Assembly (NCBI GenBank): GCA_038087015.1 | Contig: JASBNA010000065.1 | Location: 1-64,000, forward strand | From: Cerrena zonata | Taxonomy: Eukaryota; Basidiomycota; Agaricomycetes; Polyporales; Cerrenaceae | Direction of reading: 5' to 3' | DNA: 64,000 nt | Shown: positions 21,444-32,640 of the stretch, piece after piece | Position numbering within the stretch: position 1 is the stretch's first letter | Layout: the number at the start of each line of letters is the position of its first letter | Made by a program: the position numbers and the translations under genes | Notes under the pieces: generated by a model | The model's input: the letters and a program-made list of their open reading frames with translations, nothing else | Told to the model about the DNA's origin: nothing | Databases searched by the model: none

Positions 21444-23080
21444 ATGGCTCATACATTACAAGAGCCCTACTCAGGGACAAACCCTGTCCCAAGGATTGCT
21501 ACTAAACTCACATCGCTTATAAACCCTGAGAAAGCAACCGAAGCAAAGGCGCAACAAATTCAAGACCAGCGAGGTCCGAGCGAAGAGAATCTGACTAAGA
21601 AGCGAACAAAGCATCTTAGGAAAGGTCATGTTGTGCATGTCGTGGACCCTACTACTGGCGAAGAGGTGGACATCAAGAATGCAGACGCCTCGGACGAGCC
21701 AGACACTCGGTCTACGGGCGAAAACGTCCTTGATATGGATTTTCCTCCTCCAAGTACATTTATTGTGGCTCATACAACCAAACGGAACTAACCTTTTGGC
21801 CATAGATTGGGATGAACACAGGTCTCGAGTCAAACTAGCAATTGACCGCAGTATCCCATTAATCACTTTGTCTTACCTGGTTTGCTTTACCATCGCACAC
21901 TTTATCCACCATCCATACTTCTCGTTTGCATTAGCCACTATACCTTCATCTTTCCTCGCTTATACCCTTCTATTTCGCCTTCGCAACCTCGCTAGAAACA
22001 AGTTCGATGGTCGCGTCTGGCTGAAAGCGGGCTCAGACGTCGATGGGGGTGGTAAAGTTAGTGAAGAGGAACGAATCAAGGAGAGTGTCGAGTGGGCTAA
22101 TGCGGTTCTAAGGGGTGTATAGCCCTTCATGAACCCAGAATTGTGAGTATATGCACATGATTATTCACTCTAGGACTCACAAAATTGGAAGGTTTACGTC
22201 GCTGATTGATATGCTGGAAGACATTATGCCAGCTTCAGTGCCTTCTTTCATCGTAAGTTTCGATTCATACATCACGTCAGATCGTATCAAGTATCCATAC
22301 TCCCGAACTAATGTACAATTGACCTTTAGCACTCAGTTCGTATTGCAGACCTAGGTCTAGGAAAGACCGCAGCCCGAATCACCTCTATCCTGTCTCTACC
22401 CGGTGCCAAAACACGCGAACGTCTGAAGGCGACTCGCGGTCAGGAGGCTAATGCCTTCAACGAGAGATCAGAAGATACATCAGGTCCGAACAAGGATCAA
22501 GAGGAAGAATTGAGTGGTGATCATGTTAATGTGGAGGTCTCTTTTGCTTATCGGGGGCTACCGAGTGGGAAGAGTATTATAAGCAAGGCGATGAATGTTC
22601 AATAAGTAGGTCCTGCACCTGTAAGGTAATATTCCATCGTAGTTCATCATTAAAATAGTTTGCTTGTCGACTTTTTCTTGGGTATACGAGGAGTGCGGGG
22701 TCTCAAAGTTCGTAAGTACTATCCGAGGATTATGATTATGAATTTTGAACAAGTCTAATTTGACCTGCTTGTTTAGCGATATGGGTCGAAGTCACCGGTA
22801 CAGTTGGCACAGCTCGAGCCCGTCTCCAGCTTATCTCTGACCCACCTTTGTGAGTATTGGAATCACCTTGTCTTGCAATACACTAACCATATGTATCATT
22901 GTTTGATAGTGTCGAGACGACTATGGTCAGTTCGATGGACCTACCCCGTATCACCATTTCGGTCGTACCTCTCAACAAAATCCTTCCTAGCGTCATGGAC
23001 ATCCCTTTCGTTTCTGGTTTCATCTCAAGTGCGATTGATACCGCCGTGGCGGAGTATGTTGCACCTAATATCTGACATAG
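21444..23080 (+). pseudogene. Mug190-like SMP-domain lipid-transfer protein, broken
   Basis: ATG 21444 is followed by QEPYSGTNPVPRI, a disordered linker, an intron (about 21756-21807), two hydrophobic segments (IPLITLSYLVCFTIAHF, then FALATIPSSFLAY), and an SMP domain: ESVEWANAVLRGV, MNPELFTSLIDMLED, VSFAYRGLPSGKS, LLVDFFLGIRG, LPRITISVVPLNKI and FVSGFISSAIDTAVAEY. The order fits the fungal Mug190/tricalbin-like family (ER-membrane anchored, SMP lipid-transfer domain followed by C2 domains at membrane contact sites). TAG at 22120-22122 replaces the expected tryptophan codon before PFMNPEL, one donor (near 22606) is degraded, and the C2 domains are missing after 23080. It is a 3'-truncated pseudogene. 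Confidence 0.72.
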
Positions 23081-23104
23081 CCACGCAGCTAAAAAAGATA
23101 TGAA

Positions 23105-23660
23105 ATAGGATTCAAAAAAAAAGCCAAGTCATACTATATCTCTCCTGCGTTCGCTTTCGTCACCTACACTGGCAGGAGCTCTGTTCCCTTCGGGGAGTTC
23201 TATAACATTCCCATGGCTCAGGCTGTCGTTAGGGGTACCAGGGATTCCCTGAGGTCATCAAGACACTGGTGGAGATTAGGTTCTTAAATACGGAGCCTAA
23301 GGAGTGGTTGAAGGGCCGAGTTCACACAAAAGGCTATAGGCGTTGATGATACCATGGAAATGTATGTTGGGTGATCCATATACCCCAATACCAATGCTAA
23401 CTGGCTCTTGATTTAGTGCCTTGCTCGTCAAGATCAAATCTCTTGCCTCTTTTACCAATGACGCCGAGGCATCTCGTAACCTGCAAGGTTTTAGATGGAT
23501 CGGTCTCTTCTCATCCGAGCCCGTCAAGCCTCATGCAGGAAACCTCCTCGACACTCTATGTGCCCGTCTCGAAGGCCTCATGAACAAGGTGAACGTCATC
23601 TCGTCATCTCGTCACGCTCCAGCACACTACGACCAAGAGGGCGGAGAGTGTTCAAAATAG
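23105..23660 (+). pseudogene. Saccharopine reductase (LYS9-type) C-terminal fragment
   Basis: The strand reads in pieces: SPAFAFVTYTGRSSVPFGEF, IPMAQAVVRGT, then in the next frame YQGFPEVIKTLVEI and TEPKEWLK, an intron-like gap (23358-23418), and FRWIGLFSSEPVKPHAGN with LLDTLCARLEGLM. These match the C-terminal third of fungal saccharopine dehydrogenase (glutamate-forming), which makes saccharopine in the alpha-aminoadipate route to lysine. At least one frameshift (about 23240) and loss of the final residues make it non-functional; the catalytic N-terminal NAD-binding part is absent. It directly abuts the Mug190-like fragment. Confidence 0.7.
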
Positions 23661-24708
23661 TCTCTCTTTTGCTCGATCACTTGAGATGCATGTCGTAACG
23701 GCGTAGATGATTCTGAGAAGTTTCTCGGTCCACTATGTATACAATACCTTGTCGGTTGTCACAAAGAATAGGAGGGCGTACGCACAGGTTACCATCGTGC
23801 GTGAAGTACCATAGTGCAGTAGATAACGGCAAGCTCCTGCTCAAACCTCAGGCTCTTGACCAAGACCTCTAGTTGGACTTGTCTGTGAGTAGAACAGAGC
23901 ACTTTTCATTCACTACATCGTCGTAGAAGAACATCACAACCTCATCTTCGGGGCGTGACCTGAGCGATTCATGGATTTTTCGAGAGATGCGGCTAGGGTA
24001 CCTTTCCCCGTTCCAAGTTACTATGAATCCAGAGTCTCCGTAGTCTTAGTCAGCACTAGGAGACAAACGGTAAATAAATCGGACAAGCCAAGAGCCACGC
24101 AGTACTTATACGACTCGATTCGACTAGTACTTGTTCTCGCTATTGCCAATTCTCACTTGCGCTCGGCGCTCGGCGCTGGCAGGTCACCATCATTTCACAG
24201 CCTTGACAGCTACTACATCAAAAACTGTCCATGTCAGCGTGTGGTATCGACACTGTACTTTCTTTCAGCGCACTTGGCCTCCGTCTAGAGAACTAGACCG
24301 CCAATGGGTCAGGAATGAGGCTATATATATATCGCTTTGCAATTGGAAGACATATGTGGACGACTGTATTAGTTTTAACAACTCGAGACCTGCCTGCTTC
24401 ATACAGACGTTACTGCTGCTCAACATTATCGAATTTAAGCGTCCAGTATGCCGCCTATTCTGCACAGGGTCGGCAGCACAATGTATGGGAAAAAAATTTA
24501 ATGACAGCCTGAGACATGTAGAGGTGATGCCAGCTACACCGTTCGACGTCCTTTGAAACCCCTGCCCCTGTCCCTCTCACTATATTCCCGCATATCATTA
24601 TTCCCCCCATCATCTCCCTTCTTTATCAGTATGTAGTGAACCAAACATTTTCTTTGCTGTGGATAAGACTTTCTGACCAAATACTACCAAGAAAAATCTT
24701 GTCCAAGC
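23661..24708. other. No gene recognised
   Basis: Contains a block at 24046-24102 that recurs at 51415-51471 (shared core CAAGCCAAGAGCCACGCAG). The remaining open frames overlap in several phases without family features. Confidence 0.35.
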
Positions 24709-25939
24709 ATGGGAAAAGAGACGTCTCTCAAAAGCTCAAGACATCGTTTTACCTCTGGTGAAGATATGCATCTTATAGGATACCTCGCTCAATATGGTGT
24801 CGATGATACCGAGAGAGGCAGCAGCAAACGATTTAAGCTATTAACGAACAATGTATGTTCCATATTTCCCTACTGGTGCTCTGCATCCACATGCTCAAAA
24901 CCGCTTCCCAATCTAGCCTACATTGTACCCATGGGCAAGTACTCATTCGAGTGAATCATGGAGAAGTCATTACGCAAAAAAGAAGTCACAGTTTGATAAC
25001 GCTATAATGACAAAAATGGGAAAAGAAGGCAGAAGAGTCGAAAAGTCTCCTTCATCAACCTCAACGAAAAACACAGATGACGAAACTGTCAGAATATCAC
25101 AGGGGAACCAGCTCAAAGACCCTGCTGAGGGTACTAGTACTAGTACTACTACCACCGCCAGCACCAGCACCAGCACCACCACTACTACTACTACTATTTC
25201 GGCTTCTTTATCCTCGTCGACATTGTCATTGTCGCTTGGAAAAGAAGATGGTGAGAAACTGTAGCTCACTGGGAGAACATTGCTTGGTCTAAATTCCAAT
25301 TCTTAGATCTCGGAGATGAGATGGACCAGCCGATAACGAAGGAATTGGACGAGTATAACAGACCCTCAGATGGGGTACTCTCTCAACAAACTGCTCAGTC
25401 GCAGGGTTACGACGAGAGTCAGATGATGTTGACACCCATCGTAGAGGTATCAGACACTGATTTAGCGGGAAGGAATGACTCTGATGCTATCCAGAATTGC
25501 GACGAGGAAGGTATGTTTTATAAATACGACCTTTTTACAATTGGGTTATTTAATTCCTGGACCGGCTTCCAACTTTCCTCCAGCTTATGTAGAGCCCATT
25601 TGGTCACCGACTGGCTGGAATGATCCCCACCCCACCCCAGCTGGAAATATACCTCATCCTGGCCAAACATTTGGCGATCATCCATTGAACTTCCGTAGTA
25701 CATGCAGAGTCGTCAATGGCACACTCCGTGGGAGAAAGATCAGTCAGAATGACATCCATAGTGCAATGTCGGAAACGCTGGAAATGCTGGCTACTCATTA
25801 CGGCTTCTCTTCCGCAATTGCACACAAGATGTGGAAAGAAACAGGTACACTTAAGGGAACTGACGAGGCACTGAAGAGGATGAATGAATGTGCGCTGTAT
25901 AAGGGGCCGAAGTGTATTGGAGAGCACTCAGAGAGATAG
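24709..25939 (+). CDS. Rap1-type Myb-domain protein (about 345 aa)
   Basis: Four exons, 24709-24852, 24917-25250, 25307-25510 and 25584-25939, join in phase with consensus splice sites and end in TAG. Residues 10-80 form a Rap1-like Myb domain: RHRFTSGEDMHLIGYLAQY, FKLLTNN, then after intron 1 HSSESWRSHYAKKKSQFD, the position of the recognition helix. A Ser/Thr repeat of short TAC/ACC/AGC units (25134-25200) follows. The C-terminal part has a helical region (AIAHKMWKETGTLKGTDEAL) resembling the C-terminal end of basidiomycete Rap1 relatives. Rap1 proteins bind telomeric or promoter DNA or the shelterin-like complex. No BRCT domain is seen before the Myb domain. The frame is intact. A telomeric role is inference. 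Confidence 0.68.
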
Positions 25940-26304
25940 ATATGATTGCTATGGTGAACAAAACTATCATTCGGTGTACTGGTTTCTTTCTCATTGTACC
26001 GTACTGTTGTCCTCACTATATGTTACCAGTGTGGAAACGGACTCAGAGATGGTTAAGTTTTGTTGTCCGACGGAGGGGAACTGTTGTAATAGACGATATT
26101 AGCCAATGAAATTATTATCAGCTGCGCAAAATAGAACAACCAAGGCAACCAATAGCTACCATATCTCATGTATTCCCATCACTATGTATCAGCAAAGCTA
26201 CATGGACTTGAGATTCCTTTATCAGAAATATTGAACTTAATGAGCTTTTACCAGAACATCTGACACGGAAAGTTGATAAATATCTCTCAGAAGTATGGGA
26301 AGCC
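25940..26304. other. 3' flank of the Myb gene
   Basis: AT-rich, with no repeated structure or gene apart from short open frames. Confidence 0.3.
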
Positions 26305-26306
26305 TA

Positions 26307-27148
26307 TGGTGGTCCATGTGCACATTTATTCCCCGAAAAAATTGAGTGTCCCCGAAAAACATTTGACCCCCTCAGGTTCCCCGAAACAAAAGTTTCGACC
26401 AGCGCCTATGAGGCTCATGGTGAATTGGACCATGTGGTCTATTACATAAGCACAGCAACCTACCATATATGGCTGCTGATCAGATCACAGTTATCTAATC
26501 AAACGAGATAAGCGATGATTGAGGCTCCACTCTGCCATGGCTGAGTGGTTATGGACTCAGATTGTGTTTCCCACGCCTAGTACCCAGGTTCAATCCATGC
26601 TCATGTCGGATTTCTGGCATTTCTGCTCACTGTCTGGTCTCACTGAATCTCAAAGTACTTGAGAAGACTCATTTATCCTTGTATCAGGAGACAGGTAGGA
26701 GGAAGTAGATAATTATATATCAAGCACTAGCATGGTTTGCTCTTCAATACTTAGAACTAACCATTAGAAGTCTATTCACCCTGTTTGATTGCATTAGTAT
26801 TACTACAACATACTATACATCTTGTTCTAACGTTTTAGTCATGTCTATTCATAAGTATAGAGCAGCCAAATCAGTATGTTAAGAGTTGCAGAGCCCTTTC
26901 AATGTGGAATGTCCATATATGGTAATGACAGCCCTCAATTGTCGCTTGTCTTATCTGATTACATAATTAATAAGCTGATAGAGGTCCATATACGGCATTA
27001 TGACAAGAGTTCCATGCTTATGTAATGAGTAATTTATCATGAGTCTCTTAGGCGCTGGTTGAAACTTGTTTCGGGGAATCTGAGGACACTCGAGCTTTTT
27101 TGGGGACACTCAAATTTCTCGGGGAATAAATGTGCACATGGACCACCA
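26307..27148. mobile_element. 842 bp TA-flanked element with ~100 bp terminal inverted repeats
   Basis: Ends read TGGTGGTCCATGTGCACAT inward and the inverse at the other side. The arms stay alignable for about 100 bp, with CCCCGAAA words repeated within them. TA lies on both flanks (26305-26306 and 27149-27150). The interior has no transposase ORF but holds a tRNA-like segment at 26533. Best read as a non-autonomous TA-targeting DNA transposon. Confidence 0.75.
26533..26612 (+). ncRNA. tRNA-like segment with pol III A and B boxes (SINE-like or tRNA relic)
   Basis: TGGCTGAGTGG matches the A-box consensus exactly. GGTTCAATCC, 50 bp further on, matches the B box with one base missing. The spacing and the stretch before the A box are those of a serine-type tRNA. 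The acceptor stem does not pair well and no clean anticodon loop can be drawn, so this is not a functional tRNA. It may be a tRNA-derived SINE head or a captured tRNA. Confidence 0.4.
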
Positions 27149-27328
27149 TACATATACCCATAGTTTAAGCTTATATTGCGACCCGAAACACCCGCGACAA
27201 AACCAGTTTTTTTAAGCCGAGAAATATTCATTGGGCGCCCAAAATGACGTTCAATCTTCCAAATTCAGCCGTCCTACCCCAGCCGTGCTCAAATTTCTTG
27301 AGCTCATTCAAGTTCCGTATTCCCAGCA

Positions 27329-28826
27329 ATGAGTTCTATACAAGCATCTAAATTTAATACTCTCCAAAGTATTCAGATCCTCTCGTCTCTATCCGATGAT
27401 ATATCTTCATACTACACTCCTGAGCCAATCCCTGTTTGGCGACAACGTTCTGCTGACCCGAGACTGAACTCCAGAGTCATCCCCGAACTACTCGATGCTC
27501 TCATTTTCTTCCTTCGTACAAGCCCCAACGATGGCAAACTCTTTGCTATGACGCTAAGCATCAGTAGCTATGAGATGGTTGTTACGCTAGCTGCTAATAC
27601 CACTGCACACGCCGCTTGCTCAGATGCCCCGTCACCTCAAACAGTACTGGAGACCATCTGGAACTATATGGCCAAAATGGCAGCTACGGCAAGAGCTCAC
27701 GACGTGGAAGCAATCGAGGCAGGGCTATACGTACGATTTGCCGCGTATCTCCTTGACAGATACTCTGTAATCCTGCGCCACCGGTACGAAAAGCGGTGTA
27801 ATGAATACGAGAGGTTTCGGAAGGCATATCACGAGCTAGATATGACCTCCCTTCCGATTTCTGCTAGAGCCAAGGACCATCTTGAAAAGGTTCATGGAGT
27901 GTACACCGCTACCAAGACATTCTGTGAAGTACTGGCCAGCACTACGGGTCCAGTAGCAGAGAAGAGTGTCCAAGTGTTCACAGTGACCCTTATAGCTCTG
28001 TCTAAACATTTTGGGAAACCGAACATACTCCAAGAAGAGGAAATTACACTATTCCTCAAGGCAGCAGGTATTCAAGGTATGTCTCTGTGCCATCCATGTT
28101 TGCAACATAGTACTTACATTGATCAAAGATGTCAATTTTGATGTTGTCCATTATGCGAAAAAACTCTGCTCTCCCGTTGTGAATATAACGACGATCATGT
28201 CTATCTCCAGATCTCCCAAATTCAGAGACTATTTTAAACTGGCATTCCGAACCCACGTCATCGCCAATACAACTCCAACTCACATCGTCAACAAGCCAAT
28301 CCTCCCCGAAGGCTGGTATGACGAGGCTACAATCGCTGCCTTCATCCGCGAGGCACACACAACCCAAGGCTATCGAACGACTGGCATAGTTGAAGATGCC
28401 ATCACTGCGCTCGCTAGAGATGCCGCGCAGAATCTTCGTATGGGCGGACCGCGCGATATATCTCAGACCCACCCTGAGTGTTTGCTCATCCAATATCATC
28501 ACAATAACCCCCATATCGTTACACATCCCCACATCGCTGTCTCGAAGCCGTGTTGCTTCCAATGCAGCGTTTTCCTTGATGCATACAATGGGCATGTCGA
28601 GTTCTCTGACCACATGTTATTCTCAATCAAGGTCGGCAAGTGCGATTGTGCCTACCCATCATTCCTTCCGGACTTTGCAGAGGCTGATACTTCTCTTATC
28701 GACCATGCCATGAGATGTTCTATACATCGCATAGTCTGTGCCATCCTTGCTGACCGTATGCTTACAAGGTCCTCCGAGCCAAACCTGAAAGAACGGCTAA
28801 ATTGGTTTGGAGGATATAGTACTTAA
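27329..28826 (+). CDS. OTT_1508-type zinc-dependent deaminase family protein (about 481 aa)
   Basis: Two exons, 27329-28076 and 28129-28826, join in phase across a 52 nt intron (GTATGT..AAAG). Residues 1-250 are helical with no named domain. The C-terminal half carries the deaminase signature: HPECLLIQYHH near residue 364 (zinc-binding His plus catalytic Glu) and SKPCCFQCSVF near residue 390 (the CxxC zinc ligands). This spacing matches the OTT_1508-like deaminase family (Pfam PF14441), common in basidiomycetes and of unknown substrate; toxin-type or nucleic-acid deamination has been suggested for relatives. All zinc and catalytic residues are present and there is no lesion, so it is probably active. 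Confidence 0.72.
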
Positions 28827-29391
28827 TAGGTTAGTGACATGAAAACTCATAATCTAAGGCTGATAATACGAGGAGAATGCTGAGCTCCCCTCTAGCGGTT
28901 GTAAACTAGAAGCAGAGAATGAGTGGCAATGGCTTCAGAAACGTTGTATAGATTGAGTATATTATTATTTTTACTCCATTAGAGCAAGTCCAGGTCCAAG
29001 TCCAACTTGAACTAGAATGTAATGTGCCAGCGTCTAGCCGTTGTTAAAAAGGCTGTGTATGCGCAGAGGTAGGTAGGTAGGTTATGATTCCGGACTAGGT
29101 CCCTAAAAAGAAACGCCGGTTTCCTGTACTACATACATGCAAGGGTCATGTACCATACAGGGCAACTACGAACTCCGGTGCTTCCAATCTCATCACAGCA
29201 AGTACTTATGCTCGTATGACTCGATCCTACACCACAGACGCAGCCACGAAGATCATTGAGGTATTTATATATGAATTCACGGAGGAGTATACATTGGGAC
29301 ACTTTCATAGATGCGGAGAGTATGGTAAGCGAATCGTGCGAGAAGCGGAGTGACTGCTCTGTTTGCTACAATTTCCTGAAGCTTCGTAATG
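28827..29391. other. Spacer
   Basis: Holds a short AGAGCAAGTCCAGGTCCAAG-type stretch (28982) reminiscent of the fold-back arms at 20.1 kb but too short to join to that family. No gene. Confidence 0.3.
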
Positions 29392-31300
29392 CTAGAGACA
29401 ACCGTGCTCCTCCGAAAGGTTGGGGCCAGATAGATAGAACATCATATGGAGAAATTCAATTCTAGTATTTACCAGCTCCCATGATGCATCACACTCAAGT
29501 AACGCGTGCTCCGGGGGTTCCACCTGGGACTGGCAAAAACGACATAGGCGAAGGTGGCGAGGTATAGGCTCACGGTCCCTCTCGTTCCAACAACCTCTTC
29601 CAAGTGCCAGGGTATGATCAGAAAGGAGCGGTTTTGTGAGGGCGAAGCGATGTTTAGGCACGAGTACTCGTAGATAGTGACGGAGAGTGAGGGAGATATG
29701 AATGGGAGCCTTTCCGGGGCAGGGCTCCAGGCGGCCGACAAGTAAATATGTCTTTGGAGAAGCATTTATGAAGTTTTGTACGGTGGCTTCCATAACAACC
29801 AACACTTGCTTCGGTAGAGCCCGAACATCCTCCACTGTGGGGATATGTTCGTAATTGAAACATGACAGGCCCACACAGCCTGTTCATGACATGATGGACG
29901 TCTGAGATCCAGGAGGCCTCTCCGTTGCGTGCGATGAGAAAGCTGTTCCTTATTGCTGCTCCCATGAATGACCGTTGTGAACTTTCCATGAGGTAGGCCA
30001 AAAGCCTTAGTGCAAGTTGGAGACGGCGGTAAGCCAGAGGGTGAATGCCTGTCTCAGAATCATCCGTGATGAGCGAGCTTGGAGATGTAGAATCTGGCGT
30101 AGATAGGTCAATTGAATGGCTTCGAGGTGATACAGTAGAAAATTGTCAACATCCAAGGAGACCAAAAGTGAGGTGGGGGTCGACACGTGCAAGATACAAT
30201 AAAAGACCTTCCAAGATGGGAAGAGGACCTGTGTATCCTTCCGCTGCCAATGCGGCACGAACGACATGGGCAGCTTTATTTTGTTTTGTGGAGTAATGCC
30301 TCTTGAAAATATTGCGATGGGTACAGGTAAAAGTGACGCCGATGAATGTGTATTCAATCGTCCAGAGCATTGGTGTGTCGCCTATATAAAGTATGAGATC
30401 TTCCTTGTGCGATATGCTTCCAAATGCCATGGCAAGCGATTTGATCATGTTGACCGACATGAAACCACATTTTGCACACCAGTCGACAAACACATTAATC
30501 TTCAATTGTAACGCCTTGATAGATGTTGATAAGAGAGCAACGTCGTCAGCCTGGATGATAGCGCACAGCACGGTGCCCTCAAATTCAATGTCTCCTTCGT
30601 GATAAGGGATTGCGAGATCTGACATATAGACGATCCACAGAATGAAGCGGAATCACCAATCAGCAACTTGAATCCTAGGAAGGATTTGAACGACCGTGAT
30701 ACTTCGCTTCCAGTCCTTACGACATAGGACATACTGTACTGTCGCGACCATTTGTTCACTCGATGTGACCAGTGACCACCAGGATTTCGGTTCACAATTC
30801 ACAATGGCCTGTGACATCGTTCCTCGGGGCGCGCCTAAAATTCCACATAAGGAAAATAATGCACTCCAAACAGTGACCATTGATTTAGCTCCCAGTTCAC
30901 AAGCCGTCGTGACCTGTGACACAGGCCAAAATCCGTTCATTTTTAGGGCCTGTGACGCGTGACGTGAACAAATGGTCGCGACAGTACAGTACGGGTCACG
31001 GTGTAAAGCATACGGCGCCAATCAAAAATAGGGCCGGTGGCCCTCCAATCTTTGAGTTTTATCCACAATGCTGCGAGTTCCGTGGAAGGAAAAGCATTAG
31101 ACAAATCCATAAAGGCTACATAGAGAGTGCGTCCTATAGCCCGTGCAGGCCCAGAGCGCGCCCGGCTTGTGTGTACTTTGAATTTGAACACAATCGCAGG
31201 GTTTTGAAATGTGTGACGTTCGCAGCACCCGACAAACGTTGAGTGTAAACATCTGCACACATAGAGTGGAAGCCGTTGCGTGTCCTTGAACCATTCGGGA
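29392..31300 (-). pseudogene. Reverse-transcriptase gene (non-LTR type), broken
   Basis: On the minus strand: LYVAFMDLSNAFPSTEL and TGPIFDWRRMLYTVTR (31140-30990), then after a MITE MSYVVRTGSEVS and GDSAS (30730-30650), ILWIVYMSDLAIP (30640-30600), IIQADDVALLS (the RT active-site DD block, about 30530), and a zinc-binding tail with LRLCRFC and EPPEHALLECDAS (about 29560-29500). This is the order of an RT domain plus C-terminal RT zinc-binding region. Besides the inserted MITE there is a one-base frameshift near 30645 and more downstream. The family resembles a domesticated-looking RT group of agaricomycetes rather than the Tad-like LINE next door. Confidence 0.72.
30734..30989. mobile_element. 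256 bp MITE inserted in the reverse-transcriptase pseudogene
   Basis: Inverted ends CTGTACTGTCGCGACCATTT (about 26 bp), flanked by TA at 30732-30733 and 30990-30991. Removing the element and one TA joins RRMLYTVTR directly to MSYVVRTG in one frame, which proves the insertion. Non-coding. Confidence 0.85.
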
Positions 31301-32603
31301 ACGTCTGACGGAGGAATGGACCTCTAGCCCAGTCCACTTGAGCCGGTCTTATGGAAACTGTTTCGACCTATTTGAGTTACCAGTAGCGTGGGAAACTGTT
31401 AGCGCCCTGTTCAATGCCTTAAGGCCCGGAAGGCAAGAGAAGGCACTGCTGCACTTCACCTTGATCCTCCAGGCCCTCTGTCGGAAGCTCCTCGATACTT
31501 CGAGTAGTTTCCTCAGGGTGGTTTCTAGCTGCAAGAATGTTGTCAAAACATCGCTGTAATGTGGAGGCCAACGTTTAATGGCGCCTATCGCATCAACTTC
31601 GTCGATGTTCTGTTGTCTCTCCACCGCCTTGGAGTCTCCACGACGTACGACGAACAGCCTTTCACTTTCTTGCGTTCTCATCACGAGTGTCTCCCATCAG
31701 CGTGGTTTCTTCGGGGCGTGTAATTCCTCACTAGTCTTGTCGCATCGGTATGCATCATCATGTGTTTTTAGATGCATTCCGACTGAAGTGCCTTTCCACT
31801 CTTATTTGTAGAGGTTTCTTGATAGTCACTGTGTGTATTGTCTGTGGCATTGTTTAAAGACTGATTAGCTGATGTGACTTAGCTCCAACTGATCTTATGG
31901 AGTGTGATTGAGGCAACGGACCAGACTAAAACACATCCCGGCCGTGCCTTCCGTGCGATAGCTAGCTATCTTGCATGGGCGGCGGACTTCTTTGTACCTT
32001 GCAGCCCAGGTAGCCTATCTGCTGGATATATGTCTTGTGTTGGTGGAGAGGTTTCTCGTATCATGCGACACTGGTTGTTAGTGGACGACTCGAGACTACG
32101 GAGTGCGATCGAGGCGATGCACGATATTCTGCTCCCATTTCTGCATCAGGTCGACAACACGCTCCTGGGATTGTTCTTGTGGCCTATCGGGGAAGGCACT
32201 AGTTCACAAATGTTGGAGGACCCGTTTCTGATCGACAGCCGGTCAACATATACACCGTGCGTCTGTTTTACTACATTTTCGTACCTCTAGATCTCTTTAT
32301 TAATCTAGGCTCCTCTCCTTGAGGGCGCTCCGGGCTCTCTACTGCTCATCGTCTACAGACACGATCCAAATCCCGACATCAGATGTTTGCATGTGCAGCG
32401 ATCGACCGTAGTGACACATTGTATGTTCATTATGTGCTTTCATACAGTCTCTCACTGATGCGCTCCGAACAATTCTAGGCTTTGACTTGGGCATCATAGC
32501 GATCGAAGGCGGGCATGTAGGGTGGAGGAGTAAAGTTACTGTCATACTTCTACTTGTGTTCTACTCTTCTTGTCTATGACAAGCCGATTCTCAATTCTCG
32601 ACA
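31301..32603. other. No confident gene
   Basis: A minus frame (31684-31349) may be the decayed N-terminus of the RT gene. A plus frame (31904-32290, 128 codons, with Trp/Leu-rich DNTLLGLFLWPIGE) is open but has no recognisable family or splice context. Confidence 0.3.
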
Positions 32604-32640
32604 TTGTTTTATTTTATTTTATTTATTTAATTCCTATTTA
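32604..32640 (-). repeat. LINE 3' A-rich tail
   Basis: On the minus strand this reads repeated AAATA/AAAATA units, the kind of simple tail that non-LTR elements leave at their 3' end. It follows about 700 bp of 3' non-coding sequence downstream of the ORF2 C-terminus. Confidence 0.6.

Noticed and set aside
25134..25200. Independent microsatellite gene on the minus strand (Val-rich frame 25299-24970)
   Set aside because: It is the shadow of the Ser/Thr repeat in the Myb gene, whose splicing and domain content are coherent.
26533..26612. Functional serine tRNA gene
   Set aside because: A and B boxes match, but the acceptor stem does not pair, one T-loop base is missing and no proper anticodon arm forms.
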